Shown here: positions 1 through 7,428 of the stretch, piece after piece
Layout of the letters: each line of letters begins with the position of its first letter
Position numbering within the stretch: the first letter of the stretch is position 1
From: Gloeothece verrucosa PCC 7822
GTDB lineage: Bacteria > Cyanobacteriota > Cyanobacteriia > Cyanobacteriales > Microcystaceae
Reading direction: 5' to 3'
Assembly: GCF_000147335.1 (NCBI RefSeq)
Contig: NC_014533.1
Span: 372,001 to 436,000 of the forward strand
DNA length: 64,000 nt
Program-made: the position numbers and the translations under genes
Notes under the pieces: generated by a model
Databases searched by the model: none
What the model saw: only the letters and a program-made list of their open reading frames with translations
Told to the model about the DNA's origin: nothing

Positions 1-1
1 T

Positions 2-610
2 TTCCAAGGAGAGATCGTCATTTTATCAGGTCCTTCAGGTTCTGGGAAAACCACATTATTAACCTTGATTGGAGCTTTAAGAAAAATCACAGAAGGCAGT
101 ATAAAAGTTTTAAATCAAGAACTTCTTAAAAGTAGTGATACAGAATTAATAGAAGTGCGGCGAAAAATTGGTTATATTTTCCAAGCACATAATTTACTGA
201 GGTCTTTAACGGCTCGCGAAAATGTACAGATGACGATACAACTCCATAAAGATATTTCTCAAGAAGAAGCCCGAATTAAATCAGAAGCCATTCTTAGAAC
301 TGTAGGCCTAGGAAAATGGATTAATTATTATCCTGATGATTTATCTGGAGGACAAAAACAGCGAGTTGCCATTGCGCGGGCTTTAGTTTGTTCTCCTAAA
401 TTAGTTTTAGCAGATGAACCGACGGCTTCCTTAGATAGTAAATCTGGTCGAGCGGTAGTAGAAATTTTACAATCTTTAGTCAAAGAAAAAGGAAGTACAG
501 TGCTTATGGTCACTCATGATAACCGTATTTTAGATATTGCTGATCGAATTATTTATATGGAAGATGGTTGTTTAGTGACAGGACATAATTTTTATCCATC
601 TAAGCAATAG
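2..610 (+). CDS. ABC exporter ATP-binding protein, DevA-like (5' end outside window)
   Basis: ATPase subunit of a DevBCA/MacB-type ABC exporter; it would bind and hydrolyse ATP on the cytoplasmic face. The reading frame is open from base 2, so the gene starts before the window. Walker A (GPSGSGKTT) is at about 29-55, the Q-loop region reads IFQAHNLL, the ABC signature is LSGGQKQRVAIARAL and Walker B with catalytic Glu is LVLADEPTASLD; the H-loop is MVTHD. All ATPase motifs are intact. The TTG at 65 lies downstream of Walker A and cannot be the true start. The DevA assignment rests on the QAHNLL and YPDDLSGGQ style of the sequence; the permease and membrane-fusion partners would lie upstream, unseen. 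It could equally belong to another MacB/LolD-like exporter. Confidence 0.9.
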   Translation, partial: FQGEIVILSGPSGSGKTTLLTLIGALRKITEGSIKVLNQELLKSSDTELIEVRRKIGYIFQAHNLLRSLTARENVQMTIQLHKDISQEEARIKSEAILRTVGLGKWINYYPDDLSGGQKQRVAIARALVCSPKLVLADEPTASLDSKSGRAVVEILQSLVKEKGSTVLMVTHDNRILDIADRIIYMEDGCLVTGHNFYPSKQ

Positions 611-940
611 ACAATATATCGCAGAATAGGAGTTAGGCACTCTCCAGGAAATATAGCAATCAAGAATGATTGATGAGAAATAATCCCAAGGTAGAGAATA
701 GGAGTTACGCACTCCCAATTAAAAACAACGATCCTATTCTCTAAAAAATCTACATTTTGATAGATGCAAACGAATAAAAGTATTTTCTTAGACATTTTTA
801 GCAGAGAAATATATAAATAGGCATATCTAAGCGAAAAATAATTATGATAATATTGATACACATTTTCAGGAAAGGAGATATAAAAAAGCCTTTAAATTAA
901 AACAATCAAACATTCAAACAATTAACTTCTTTAATTAGAA
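611..940. other. Intergenic region with two copies of a dispersed repeat end
   Basis: Non-coding gap between the ABC ATPase and ctaC. It holds two near-identical tracts containing GAATAGGAGTTA(G/C)GCACTC (about 622-643 and 696-715), which are ends of repeat family 1 of this window. The second is inside a perfect 11-bp inverted repeat (AGAGAATAGGA at 693-703 and TCCTATTCTCT at 732-742). About 200 bp of AT-rich sequence follow before ctaC and probably carry its promoter, but no convincing -35/-10 pair stands out. Confidence 0.6.
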
Positions 941-1891
941 ATGTTAACGATTCTCGAATACCTATTATTGGCTGCTTTGATAGCACTAGATTTAATCATC
1001 AGCCGTTGGATAGGACAGCAATCCTATAGCTGGATGCCACCTGAAGCGACGGCAGAAGCACGACGGGTTGACGAATTATTTAGTTTTTTAGTCACAGCCG
1101 GAGCCTTTATATACATAGGAGTAATCAGCGTAATACTTTATTCAATTCTTTTTTTCAGAGCAAAAGAAGATGATTATAGTGAAGGACATCCTGGCCGGGG
1201 AAATTGGAAAATAGAAGTTCTTTGGACAGTTATACCAATTATTTTAGTAATGTGGTTAGCTATTCAAAGCTATAGTATTTACGGAGAATTAGATATATCA
1301 GGGTTATCTAAGTTAGTACAACTGGTTAATCCTTTAGAAAAAGCCGCTTATGCCAAAAGCTTTGATCATCAAAGCAACAGCCGCCAAGAGGTTAGCAACC
1401 AAAAAGTTGATGAAGACATTCAAGTTTTTGTCAAGCAGTGGCAATGGTATTTTCGCTATAAAAACGGCTTAGAAACTCATGAACTTCACTTACCGTTAAA
1501 CGAAACAGTACGTTTAGTGATGAATTCACTAGATGTAATTCATGGCTTCTATGTTCCGGAATTTAGGCTCAAACAAGATATTTTTCCTAATCGCACTATT
1601 ACTTTTGTTTTTAGTCCAACCCGAGCCGGAAAATATCGCTTACAAGATTCTCAATTCAGTGGAACTTATTTTTCTTTAATGCAGGCCAATGTTTATGTTG
1701 AATCTCCTCAAGAGTACAATCAATGGCTTAATAAAGCGGCTAATGCTCAAATAAAAACTCAAGAAAATGAGCGGATTGCCAGCGAACAAGAGTGGGGTGC
1801 GGAACCGGTTCCGCACCAATCCTTAAAAGCAGAAAATTTGCGCCCTGAACCCAGCAAAAAACCACTTTTTAATAGTGGTTGGCAAAGTTAA
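941..1891 (+). CDS. ctaC: Cytochrome oxidase subunit II, CuA-less (quinol oxidase type, ARTO)
   Basis: Subunit II of a heme-copper terminal oxidase, 316 residues. Hydrophobic segments lie at about 3-22, 50-72 and 88-107, followed by a cupredoxin domain on the outer face. The first CuA histidine is kept (H201 in DVIHGF) and so is M247, but in the C-x-E-x-C-x3-H loop (RLQDSQFSGTYFSLM) the residues are D236, Q238, S240 and F244. CuA can therefore not form. Known family logic: CuA-less subunit II occurs in quinol oxidases and in the cyanobacterial alternative respiratory terminal oxidase, which takes electrons from plastoquinol rather than cytochrome c; that function is inferred here. First gene of the cta operon; ctaD starts 14 bp downstream. 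Near the C-terminus a perfect 22-bp palindrome (1796-1817) is translated in frame. Confidence 0.93.
   Translation: MLTILEYLLLAALIALDLIISRWIGQQSYSWMPPEATAEARRVDELFSFLVTAGAFIYIGVISVILYSILFFRAKEDDYSEGHPGRGNWKIEVLWTVIPIILVMWLAIQSYSIYGELDISGLSKLVQLVNPLEKAAYAKSFDHQSNSRQEVSNQKVDEDIQVFVKQWQWYFRYKNGLETHELHLPLNETVRLVMNSLDVIHGFYVPEFRLKQDIFPNRTITFVFSPTRAGKYRLQDSQFSGTYFSLMQANVYVESPQEYNQWLNKAANAQIKTQENERIASEQEWGAEPVPHQSLKAENLRPEPSKKPLFNSGWQS
1796..1817. repeat. Perfect 22-bp palindrome inside ctaC (family 3)
   Basis: Arms GGTGCGGAACC and GGTTCCGCACC with no loop, translated as part of the hydrophilic C-terminal tail (GAEPVPHQ). Related palindromes lie at 10596, 29664 and 33611. Confidence 0.85.
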
Positions 1892-1905
1892 TTAACGAAT
1901 AACTA

Positions 1906-3561
1906 ATGACCAATCAAAGCCTTACCGAAACCAATAAAAACCGTCGCTCTGACAACCGATCAGAAAATAATTGGCGACGTTATTTAAGTTTTAGTACAGA
2001 TCACAAAGTAATCGGAGTTCAATATTTATTAACAACCTTCTTTTTCTTTTTAATTGGTGGACTTCTAGCCATGATTATCAGAGGGGAATTGCTCACGCCT
2101 GAATCTGATCTCGTGGATCGCGCCCTTTATAATGGCTTGTTTACCATGCACGGCACCATCATGATCTTTTTATGGATTATTCCCTGTATGGCAGGTTTAG
2201 CTAATTATTTAGTGCCGCTAATGATCGGAGCTAAAGATATGGCTTTTCCCTTATTAAACGCCATTGCTTTTTGGATTATTCCCCCAAGCGGCTTATTAAT
2301 GCTATCGAGTTTTTTGTTACCAGATGGTACAGCACAATCCGGTTGGTGGTCTTACCCTCCCATTAGCCTTGAAATTCCAGGTGGACAGCCAATCAACGGT
2401 CAATTTATTTGGATTTTAAGCTTAATTTTTATCGGTATCTCATCAATTATGGGAGCCGTCAACTTCATCACTACCATTATATGGATGCGTGCCCCAGGTA
2501 TGACATTTTTTAGAATGCCTGTGTTTGTTTGGACAGTTTTAAGCGCCCAATTACTACAATTAATTAGCTTACCTTCTCTAACAGGAGCAATAATTATGCT
2601 CTTGTTTGATTTGTTAGGAACACACTTTTTTACCCCTTTACATAATGGAGAACCCGTTATTTATCAACATTTATTTTGGTTTTATTCTCATCCGGCTGTT
2701 TATGTAATGGCTTTACCAGCATTTGGTATTTTCTCAGAAATTATTCCCGCTTTTAGTCGTAATCCTTTATTTGGTTATAGAAGCGTTGCTTTAGCCTCTT
2801 TCGGTATTGCTTTAGTAAGCCTTTTTGTCTGGGCACATCATATGTTTGCTAGTGCAACACCCAGTTGGTTAAGAATTACTTTTATGATTACTTCTATGAT
2901 AGTAGCTGTGCCTACCGGCATTAAAGTATTTGCTTGGACAGCCACCGTTTGGAAATCTAAATTACATTTACAAACTCCCATGCTTTTTGCTTTAGCAGGA
3001 GTCATTATGTTTATTTTTGCTGGTATTACAGGAGTCATGCTTAGTGCTGTTCCTTTCGATTTACACGTCAATAATACACATTTCGTAGTAGGTCATTTTC
3101 ATTATGTTGTTTATAACACGATCACGATGGCTATTTTTGGAGCATTTTATTTTTGGTTCCCCAAAATTACCGGACGAATGTACTCAGAAGGTTGGGGAAA
3201 ATTACATTTTTGGCTAACATTTATCGGTGCTAATTTGACCTTTTTTCCTATGCACCCAGTAGGATTGCAAGGAATGGTTCGCCGCGTCTCTTCTTATCCT
3301 CCCGAATATCAGGGATGGAACATTATTGCTAGTCTTGGCTCATTTTTACTCGGCGTTTCGATTTTACCTTTTATTGCTAATATGATTTATTCTTGCCTTG
3401 AAGGAGAAAAAGCAAGTAATAATCCTTGGTATGCAACAGGATTAGAATGGGCAACTTCTTCTCCTCCTCCTCAAGAAAATTTTGCCGAAGTTCCTACAGT
3501 TACAAGACCTCCTTATGATTATGGTGACCCCAAAATTGCTGTTATAGAACCTTCGGATTAA
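1906..3561 (+). CDS. ctaD: Heme-copper oxidase subunit I
   Basis: Catalytic subunit carrying the low-spin heme and the heme-CuB centre, 551 residues, about 12 membrane helices. Metal ligands are visible: low-spin heme His in TMHGTIM, CuB His H262 in YSHPAVY with cross-link partner Y266, CuB pair H311-H312 (WAHHMF), heme a3 ligand H397 and heme a ligand H399 (VVGHFHYV). The D-channel glutamate of A1-type enzymes (HPEVY) is Ala264, and Tyr260-Ser261 stand before the His, which is the A2-type signature. The enzyme should therefore pump protons through the Tyr-Ser variant. Start ATG 1906 follows ctaC by 14 bp. Full length compared with the family. Forms a complex with CtaC and CtaE in thylakoid or plasma membrane. 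Confidence 0.96.
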   Translation: MTNQSLTETNKNRRSDNRSENNWRRYLSFSTDHKVIGVQYLLTTFFFFLIGGLLAMIIRGELLTPESDLVDRALYNGLFTMHGTIMIFLWIIPCMAGLANYLVPLMIGAKDMAFPLLNAIAFWIIPPSGLLMLSSFLLPDGTAQSGWWSYPPISLEIPGGQPINGQFIWILSLIFIGISSIMGAVNFITTIIWMRAPGMTFFRMPVFVWTVLSAQLLQLISLPSLTGAIIMLLFDLLGTHFFTPLHNGEPVIYQHLFWFYSHPAVYVMALPAFGIFSEIIPAFSRNPLFGYRSVALASFGIALVSLFVWAHHMFASATPSWLRITFMITSMIVAVPTGIKVFAWTATVWKSKLHLQTPMLFALAGVIMFIFAGITGVMLSAVPFDLHVNNTHFVVGHFHYVVYNTITMAIFGAFYFWFPKITGRMYSEGWGKLHFWLTFIGANLTFFPMHPVGLQGMVRRVSSYPPEYQGWNIIASLGSFLLGVSILPFIANMIYSCLEGEKASNNPWYATGLEWATSSPPPQENFAEVPTVTRPPYDYGDPKIAVIEPSD

Positions 3562-3626
3562 TCATTAATCATTAGTCGTTAGTCATTAGTCGTTAGTCAT
3601 TAGTTATTAGTTATTAGTCTTTAGTT
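3560..3626. repeat. Heptanucleotide short tandem repeats (TTAGTCA/TTAGTCG type)
   Basis: Between ctaD and ctaE there are about nine consecutive 7-base units of the form (C/T)(A/G/T)TTAGT, e.g. CATTAGT, CGTTAGT, TATTAGT. Such heptanucleotide STRR tracts are known in cyanobacterial intergenic DNA. The tract sits inside an apparent operon, so it would be transcribed between subunits I and III. Copy number is expected to vary between strains. Confidence 0.85.
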
Positions 3627-3662
3627 AAAAGTCAACTATTATAATTATTAAATTCTAACGTT

Positions 3663-4319
3663 ATGCCTAGACATATTCATATTGATGATAGTCCAATTCG
3701 TTTTGAACGTCTTTTAGAACGATTTCCCCACTGGTTACAACGCTTTTTACCTACTGGCGGCGGTGATGCTGAAAACTCTCAACATAAATCCCTATTTGGA
3801 GTTACTGTATTTTTACTATCAGAAAGCTTAATCTTCCTAAGTTTCATCTTGACCTATCTTGCTCTAAAATATAATTCTTCTAATTGGTTACCACCAGGCG
3901 TTAAAGGCCCAGAATTAACAGTTTTAGTCGCCATTAATACTGTGGTACTTCTTTCTAGTAGCCTGATTATTCAATGGGCAGAAAATGCGCTTAAAAAACG
4001 GAAAATAAACAAGTTTCGCGCTCTTTGGCTGACAACATCTCTCATGGGAATTTATTTTTTAGTCGGTCAGAAAAATGAGTGGAATGGCCTTGATTTTGGA
4101 TTAAAAACAGCAGTAGCAGGAGGGGCTTTTTATGTGCTGACAGGGTTTCATGGATTGCACGTTCTAACAGGCGTTTTATTACAGTTAACTATGTTCGTGC
4201 GCTCATGGCTTCCTAACATATATAAAAAAGGTCATTTTGGCGTAAGTGCTGTAACCCTTTTTTGGCATTTTGTAGATGTAATTTGGATATTTTTATTTTT
4301 AATCATTTATATTTTATAG
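3663..4319 (+). CDS. ctaE: Heme-copper oxidase subunit III
   Basis: Subunit III of the cta oxidase, 218 residues with about five membrane helices. Family landmarks: the LSESLIFLSFI helix with its acidic residue, GAFYVLTGFHGLHVLTG with the HGxH motif, and the terminal FWHFVDVIWIFLF helix. It has no cofactor and stabilises subunit I. The hydrophilic N-terminus (about 40 residues) is normal for bacterial forms. Separated from ctaD by about 100 bp containing a heptamer repeat and from the following NADH dehydrogenase by 9 bp, so it is cotranscribed with the latter. Confidence is high from the HGLHV and WHFVD motifs. Confidence 0.95.
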   Translation: MPRHIHIDDSPIRFERLLERFPHWLQRFLPTGGGDAENSQHKSLFGVTVFLLSESLIFLSFILTYLALKYNSSNWLPPGVKGPELTVLVAINTVVLLSSSLIIQWAENALKKRKINKFRALWLTTSLMGIYFLVGQKNEWNGLDFGLKTAVAGGAFYVLTGFHGLHVLTGVLLQLTMFVRSWLPNIYKKGHFGVSAVTLFWHFVDVIWIFLFLIIYIL

Positions 4320-4328
4320 GAAAACAAC

Positions 4329-5693
4329 ATGAACAATCCAGTTTATCAAACAATAATTATCGGCGGTGGATTTACAGGACTATTTGCCGCTCTGCATTTA
4401 ACTCACAACCATTATCCTCGTTCTGTTATTTTGATTGACCCCAATGAACGCTTTTGTTTTAAACCCTTACTTTATGAATATTTTAGTGGGCAAATGGAAC
4501 CTATGCAGGTGGTTCCTCGTTATGAAGAATTGCTACAAGGTAGCGGCGTTATTTTTGTCCAAGATGCTGTTCAAGCCATTAATTTACAAGAACAAGAAAT
4601 TCAATTAATTTCTGGCACAATATATAATTATAGTAATTTAGTCTTAGCGGTAGGAAGTATTACCAATTATTTTGGCATCACAGGAGCAAAAGAATTTGCA
4701 TTTCCTTTGTGGTCTCAACAAGATGCCATCGCGCTTGATCGTCACTTACGCTATTGTCTTCAACAAGCCATACAAACCGAAGATAAAGAATCTCGAAAAC
4801 ATTTATTAACTGTCGTTGTAGTAGGGGGAGGCCCTTCGGGAGTAGAAATGGCGGCTACTTTAGCGGATTTGCTGCCTTATTGGTATGCGGCTTTAGGAGG
4901 CGATCAAAATGAAATTCGGATTATACTTCTCAATCATGGAAAGGAAATTCTTGAAGGAGATATTAACTCGCATTTACGTCAAACAGCTATGGATCAACTG
5001 CAAGAACGTGCGACAAAAGTCGAATTATTATTAGGTTGTAAAGCTAAAGGAATTACTCCCAGTACAGTAGAATATGAGCAAGAAAATCAAACTAAAACTA
5101 TCCAGAGTGCTACAACCATTTGGGCAACTGGCAGTTCTACCCATCCTTTAATTAAAAACTTAGCAATTCCTCAAGAAAACAGAGATTCTCATGGTCGTCT
5201 TTTAGTTACTCCTACCTTACAACTGTTAGATTTTCCAGAAGTATTTGCCGGCGGAGACTGTGCCGCCATTGAAAATAGCTCTCTACCACCCACAGCCCAA
5301 GTTGCTTATCAACAAGGAGCCGAAATCGCTCATAATTTAACAGCACTTGCTTTAGGGCAACAACCCCGTCCTGCTAAAATTAACTTGCGAGGAACATTAT
5401 TAAAATTAGGCTTAGAAAATGCTGCCGCTAACATTTATGATAAGTTTGAAGTGGATGGTGAACTAGGGCATCTTATCCGTCAGGGCACATATTTAGAGCT
5501 ATTACCAACGCCAATTCATAATTTTAAAGCCACTGCTGAATGGCTCAAAGACGAAATTTTTCAGCAACATTTAGGCATTACCGAATCTGGTAAAGTCATA
5601 GTACGAGCCGCACAAATTGCCGGAGGAGTTGCCATTGGAGTTTTAGCCGCTCGAAAATTAATGGAAATTTTAGGAGAAGATAATTCCAAGTGA
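4329..5693 (+). CDS. ndh-2: Type II NAD(P)H:quinone oxidoreductase
   Basis: Non-proton-pumping FAD enzyme of the NDH-2 family that passes electrons from NAD(P)H to quinone, 454 residues. N-terminal FAD Rossmann motif IIGGGFTGLFAAL (about 10-22), second Rossmann for NAD(P)H at about 163-178 (VVVVGGGPSGVEMA), and the FAD-contacting VFAGGDCAAI at about 305-314. The C-terminal part is amphipathic and hydrophobic (AAQIAGGVAIGVLAA), fitting peripheral membrane binding. Start ATG 4329 lies 9 bp after ctaE and has an upstream AGGAAAA. Because it follows a CuA-less oxidase in one transcription unit, I infer that the two form a minimal NAD(P)H to quinone to oxygen chain used for redox balance. Confidence 0.93.
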   Translation: MNNPVYQTIIIGGGFTGLFAALHLTHNHYPRSVILIDPNERFCFKPLLYEYFSGQMEPMQVVPRYEELLQGSGVIFVQDAVQAINLQEQEIQLISGTIYNYSNLVLAVGSITNYFGITGAKEFAFPLWSQQDAIALDRHLRYCLQQAIQTEDKESRKHLLTVVVVGGGPSGVEMAATLADLLPYWYAALGGDQNEIRIILLNHGKEILEGDINSHLRQTAMDQLQERATKVELLLGCKAKGITPSTVEYEQENQTKTIQSATTIWATGSSTHPLIKNLAIPQENRDSHGRLLVTPTLQLLDFPEVFAGGDCAAIENSSLPPTAQVAYQQGAEIAHNLTALALGQQPRPAKINLRGTLLKLGLENAAANIYDKFEVDGELGHLIRQGTYLELLPTPIHNFKATAEWLKDEIFQQHLGITESGKVIVRAAQIAGGVAIGVLAARKLMEILGEDNSK

Positions 5694-5700
5694 TCAATTA

Positions 5701-5813
5701 TAGGACTTACGCACCATAACCCAATTTTATGGGTTTGAGATTGTCCGCGATCCTTCGCACAGCGAGGAATGACATAAACTCGTTAGTGCGCGTTTCTGAG
5801 TGCGTAACTCCTA
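5701..5813. repeat. Dispersed palindromic repeat, family 1 (MITE-like)
   Basis: 113-bp element with terminal inverted repeats TAGGACTTACGCAC and (reverse complement) TAGGAGTTACGCACTC. The interior contains TTATGGGTTTGAGATTGTCC and CCTTCGCACAGCGAGGAATG, also found inverted or direct in the other copies at 7325, 12926, 16550 and 28727. It lies directly downstream of the NDH-2 gene. An ORF that runs through it is not a gene. Transcription end or mRNA-stability hairpin functions are possible but not shown. Confidence 0.85.
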
Positions 5814-5899
5814 AATTAAACTCTTTCAACATCGTAGAAAAAAATATTCAATTGGATACAAAAAACTCGCTGCTCGGTTACGGCGCGGCTAAGGATTCA

Positions 5900-6274
5900 T
5901 CAAAAGTCTGGTGAATGGTTTTGAGTTGGAAGAAGTTTATTTTCACAATTAATGGCTAGTTGGAGTTGGCCGAATGATTGGTTATTGCAAATAAAAAAAT
6001 GAGTCAGTCCATCTTCTGTAAATATTTTTAGCTCATCTGGATGATTAAATTCTCCTATCACTCTAAAACAGATTAGAAAAAGAAAAGTAATGAGGCTAAC
6101 CATAGAAAACAGTCTCCAACTTTTTACACACTTGCCGCCAGCTAAAGCAATAGCTAATTTGAGAGCTTGTGTGTCTGTTTGATATAAAATCACCAGCTTT
6201 TTTATGCTTATAGCACGTAATTGCCAAGCAACTTCCCGAGCAACGAGTTCTGATTTAAATAAAAGAAATAGCAT
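5900..6274 (-). CDS. Hypothetical protein, 124 residues, one membrane segment
   Basis: I do not recognise this protein. The start ATG at 6274 is preceded by TTGGAGAAA at good spacing, which supports real translation. The first 60 residues read like a small alpha/beta domain with KKLVILYQTDTQALKLAIAL; a hydrophobic segment follows at about 75-92 (FSMVSLITFLFLICF), then a polar tail with two cysteines. It is monocistronic, convergent with the NDH-2 gene, and divergent from the secreted protein at 6749. No motif gives a function. It could be a spurious ORF, but the ribosome binding site and membrane segment argue for a gene. Confidence 0.5.
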   Translation of the reverse strand: MLFLLFKSELVAREVAWQLRAISIKKLVILYQTDTQALKLAIALAGGKCVKSWRLFSMVSLITFLFLICFRVIGEFNHPDELKIFTEDGLTHFFICNNQSFGQLQLAINCENKLLPTQNHSPDF

Positions 6275-6748
6275 TAATTTTTCTCCAATTTAACTTTTTT
6301 AAAGTTGTTGACCATAATGCTTATTTATAATTTTAATACGCCTGTGATTCATTATACATCACTTTCTTGATAAGTTTACTGTACTTTATAACCGACAGTA
6401 TTTTAACATAAGTACCTAGATATCAATAAAGTTTTCTATGTTAATAAATGTAAAATGCCTAAAATCTTGGGCACTCGCCGCTCCTTCGTCGGTTGTCTGC
6501 GCTGAGTCTAGGACTTAACTAGACTTTTGCCCACCTACTGAATGAGATTTATAAGTCACCATAGCGGAATTGCTCTGTCTGGTGTTGAAGATAATAAAAG
6601 GAGGACTTAATCCAAGAACTCTAGCCAGCAAATAACAATTTTAAAGATGAGATTATAGCTTAATTTTTAAAAACTTGAGCAACAAAATCTCAATAGGTTT
6701 TTTGCAATCCCCAACCCACTCAACAATTTAAATTAAAGGAGTTTTCTT
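6275..6748. other. Intergenic region with a nested hairpin
   Basis: Non-coding gap between two divergent genes. It contains an inverted repeat GGGCA (6469-6473) / TGCCC (6528-6532) enclosing a perfect GTCTAG (6506-6511) / CTAGAC (6519-6524) hairpin; the tract between includes GCCGCTCCTTCGTCGG, another small hairpin. It resembles the cyanobacterial dispersed-palindrome style but no second full copy was seen in the window. An AGGAGG-like AAAGGAGG lies at about 6598. The rest is AT-rich without recognisable signals. Confidence 0.5.
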
Positions 6749-7324
6749 ATGAAACCAATCATTAATTATAATTCGTCAAAACTATTTAAATATTTTTTCA
6801 ATATAACATTGGGTTTTTCTTTATTAGTATTTGGCTTAATACCTCCTTTAAATACCTATGCTTTTCCTAGCGGATCTAGTGATAATAATTACCATTCTAA
6901 ACAATCAAAAATGATACCTTATAATCGCTTGAAAGTAGGCGGTATAGGTCTTTCCATGACAGAAGAACAAGTGAAAAAACTATTAGGTCAACCTCTCAGC
7001 ACAAAAAATGATTATATAGCAGTTGCCGGTTTTACACGCATTCTACAATATCCAGGATTAACCGTAAAAATGTTGGAAGATGTTAAACCAAGCGGTAAAT
7101 TTTTTGTGTACGAGATCGAGGCAAATAGTCCTAAATATGCCACCATTGATGGAGTAAAAGTGGGAGATAATATATTAAAAGTTAGGACTATTTATGGCAA
7201 TCCTAAAACAAGCGATAACAATACTTTACATTATGAGGTTGAGTACAGTAGCCCAACCTATTTTTATTTTTCCATTAAAAATGGCCAAGTAACAAAAATT
7301 ACTTGTGGCGACTTTTTAGGATAA
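6749..7324 (+). CDS. Secreted BamE/SmpA-like protein of unknown function
   Basis: Exported protein of 191 residues. The N-terminus has a basic start and a hydrophobic core at about 17-36 (FFNITLGFSLLVFGLIPP) ending near TYAFP, a plausible Sec signal with cleavage after about residue 40. The mature part has two half-repeats, GIGLSMTEEQVKKLLGQP (about 66-83) and DGVKVGDNILKVRTIYGNP (about 134-152), the pattern 'small motif then G-x-P' of BamE/SmpA-like double-helix plus beta-sheet folds. The start ATG 6749 has an AAAGGAG Shine-Dalgarno sequence 9 bp upstream. Function cannot be given: BamE homologues aid outer membrane protein assembly or bind inhibitors, but stand-alone cyanobacterial versions are uncharacterised. 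Confidence 0.75.
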   Translation: MKPIINYNSSKLFKYFFNITLGFSLLVFGLIPPLNTYAFPSGSSDNNYHSKQSKMIPYNRLKVGGIGLSMTEEQVKKLLGQPLSTKNDYIAVAGFTRILQYPGLTVKMLEDVKPSGKFFVYEIEANSPKYATIDGVKVGDNILKVRTIYGNPKTSDNNTLHYEVEYSSPTYFYFSIKNGQVTKITCGDFLG

Positions 7325-7420
7325 TAGGAGTTACGCATTCAGAAACGCGCACCAACACTTTTATGTCCCAAGCGAGTCCTGAACGATAGCGAAGGGCCAC
7401 GAGGAATCTCAAACCCCTAG
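7325..7420. repeat. Dispersed repeat family 1, incomplete copy
   Basis: Begins with TAGGAGTTACGCATTC at the stop codon of the preceding gene and continues through the family interior (TTTTATGTCCCAAGCGAG, GAATCTCAAACCCC). The right-hand terminal repeat is missing, so the copy is truncated, apparently at the 3' end of the convergent minus-strand gene that ends at 7429. Confidence 0.75.
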
Positions 7421-7428
7421 GAGGTTTG

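Noticed and set aside
65..67. TTG at 65 as the start of the ABC ATPase
   Set aside because: It would remove Walker A, which is in frame upstream.
592..861. 89-residue minus-strand ORF in the first intergenic region
   Set aside because: Covers repeat-family copies and has no ribosome binding site or recognisable domain.
5729..5914. 61-residue ORF after ndh-2
   Set aside because: Runs through a dispersed repeat and lacks protein-like features.
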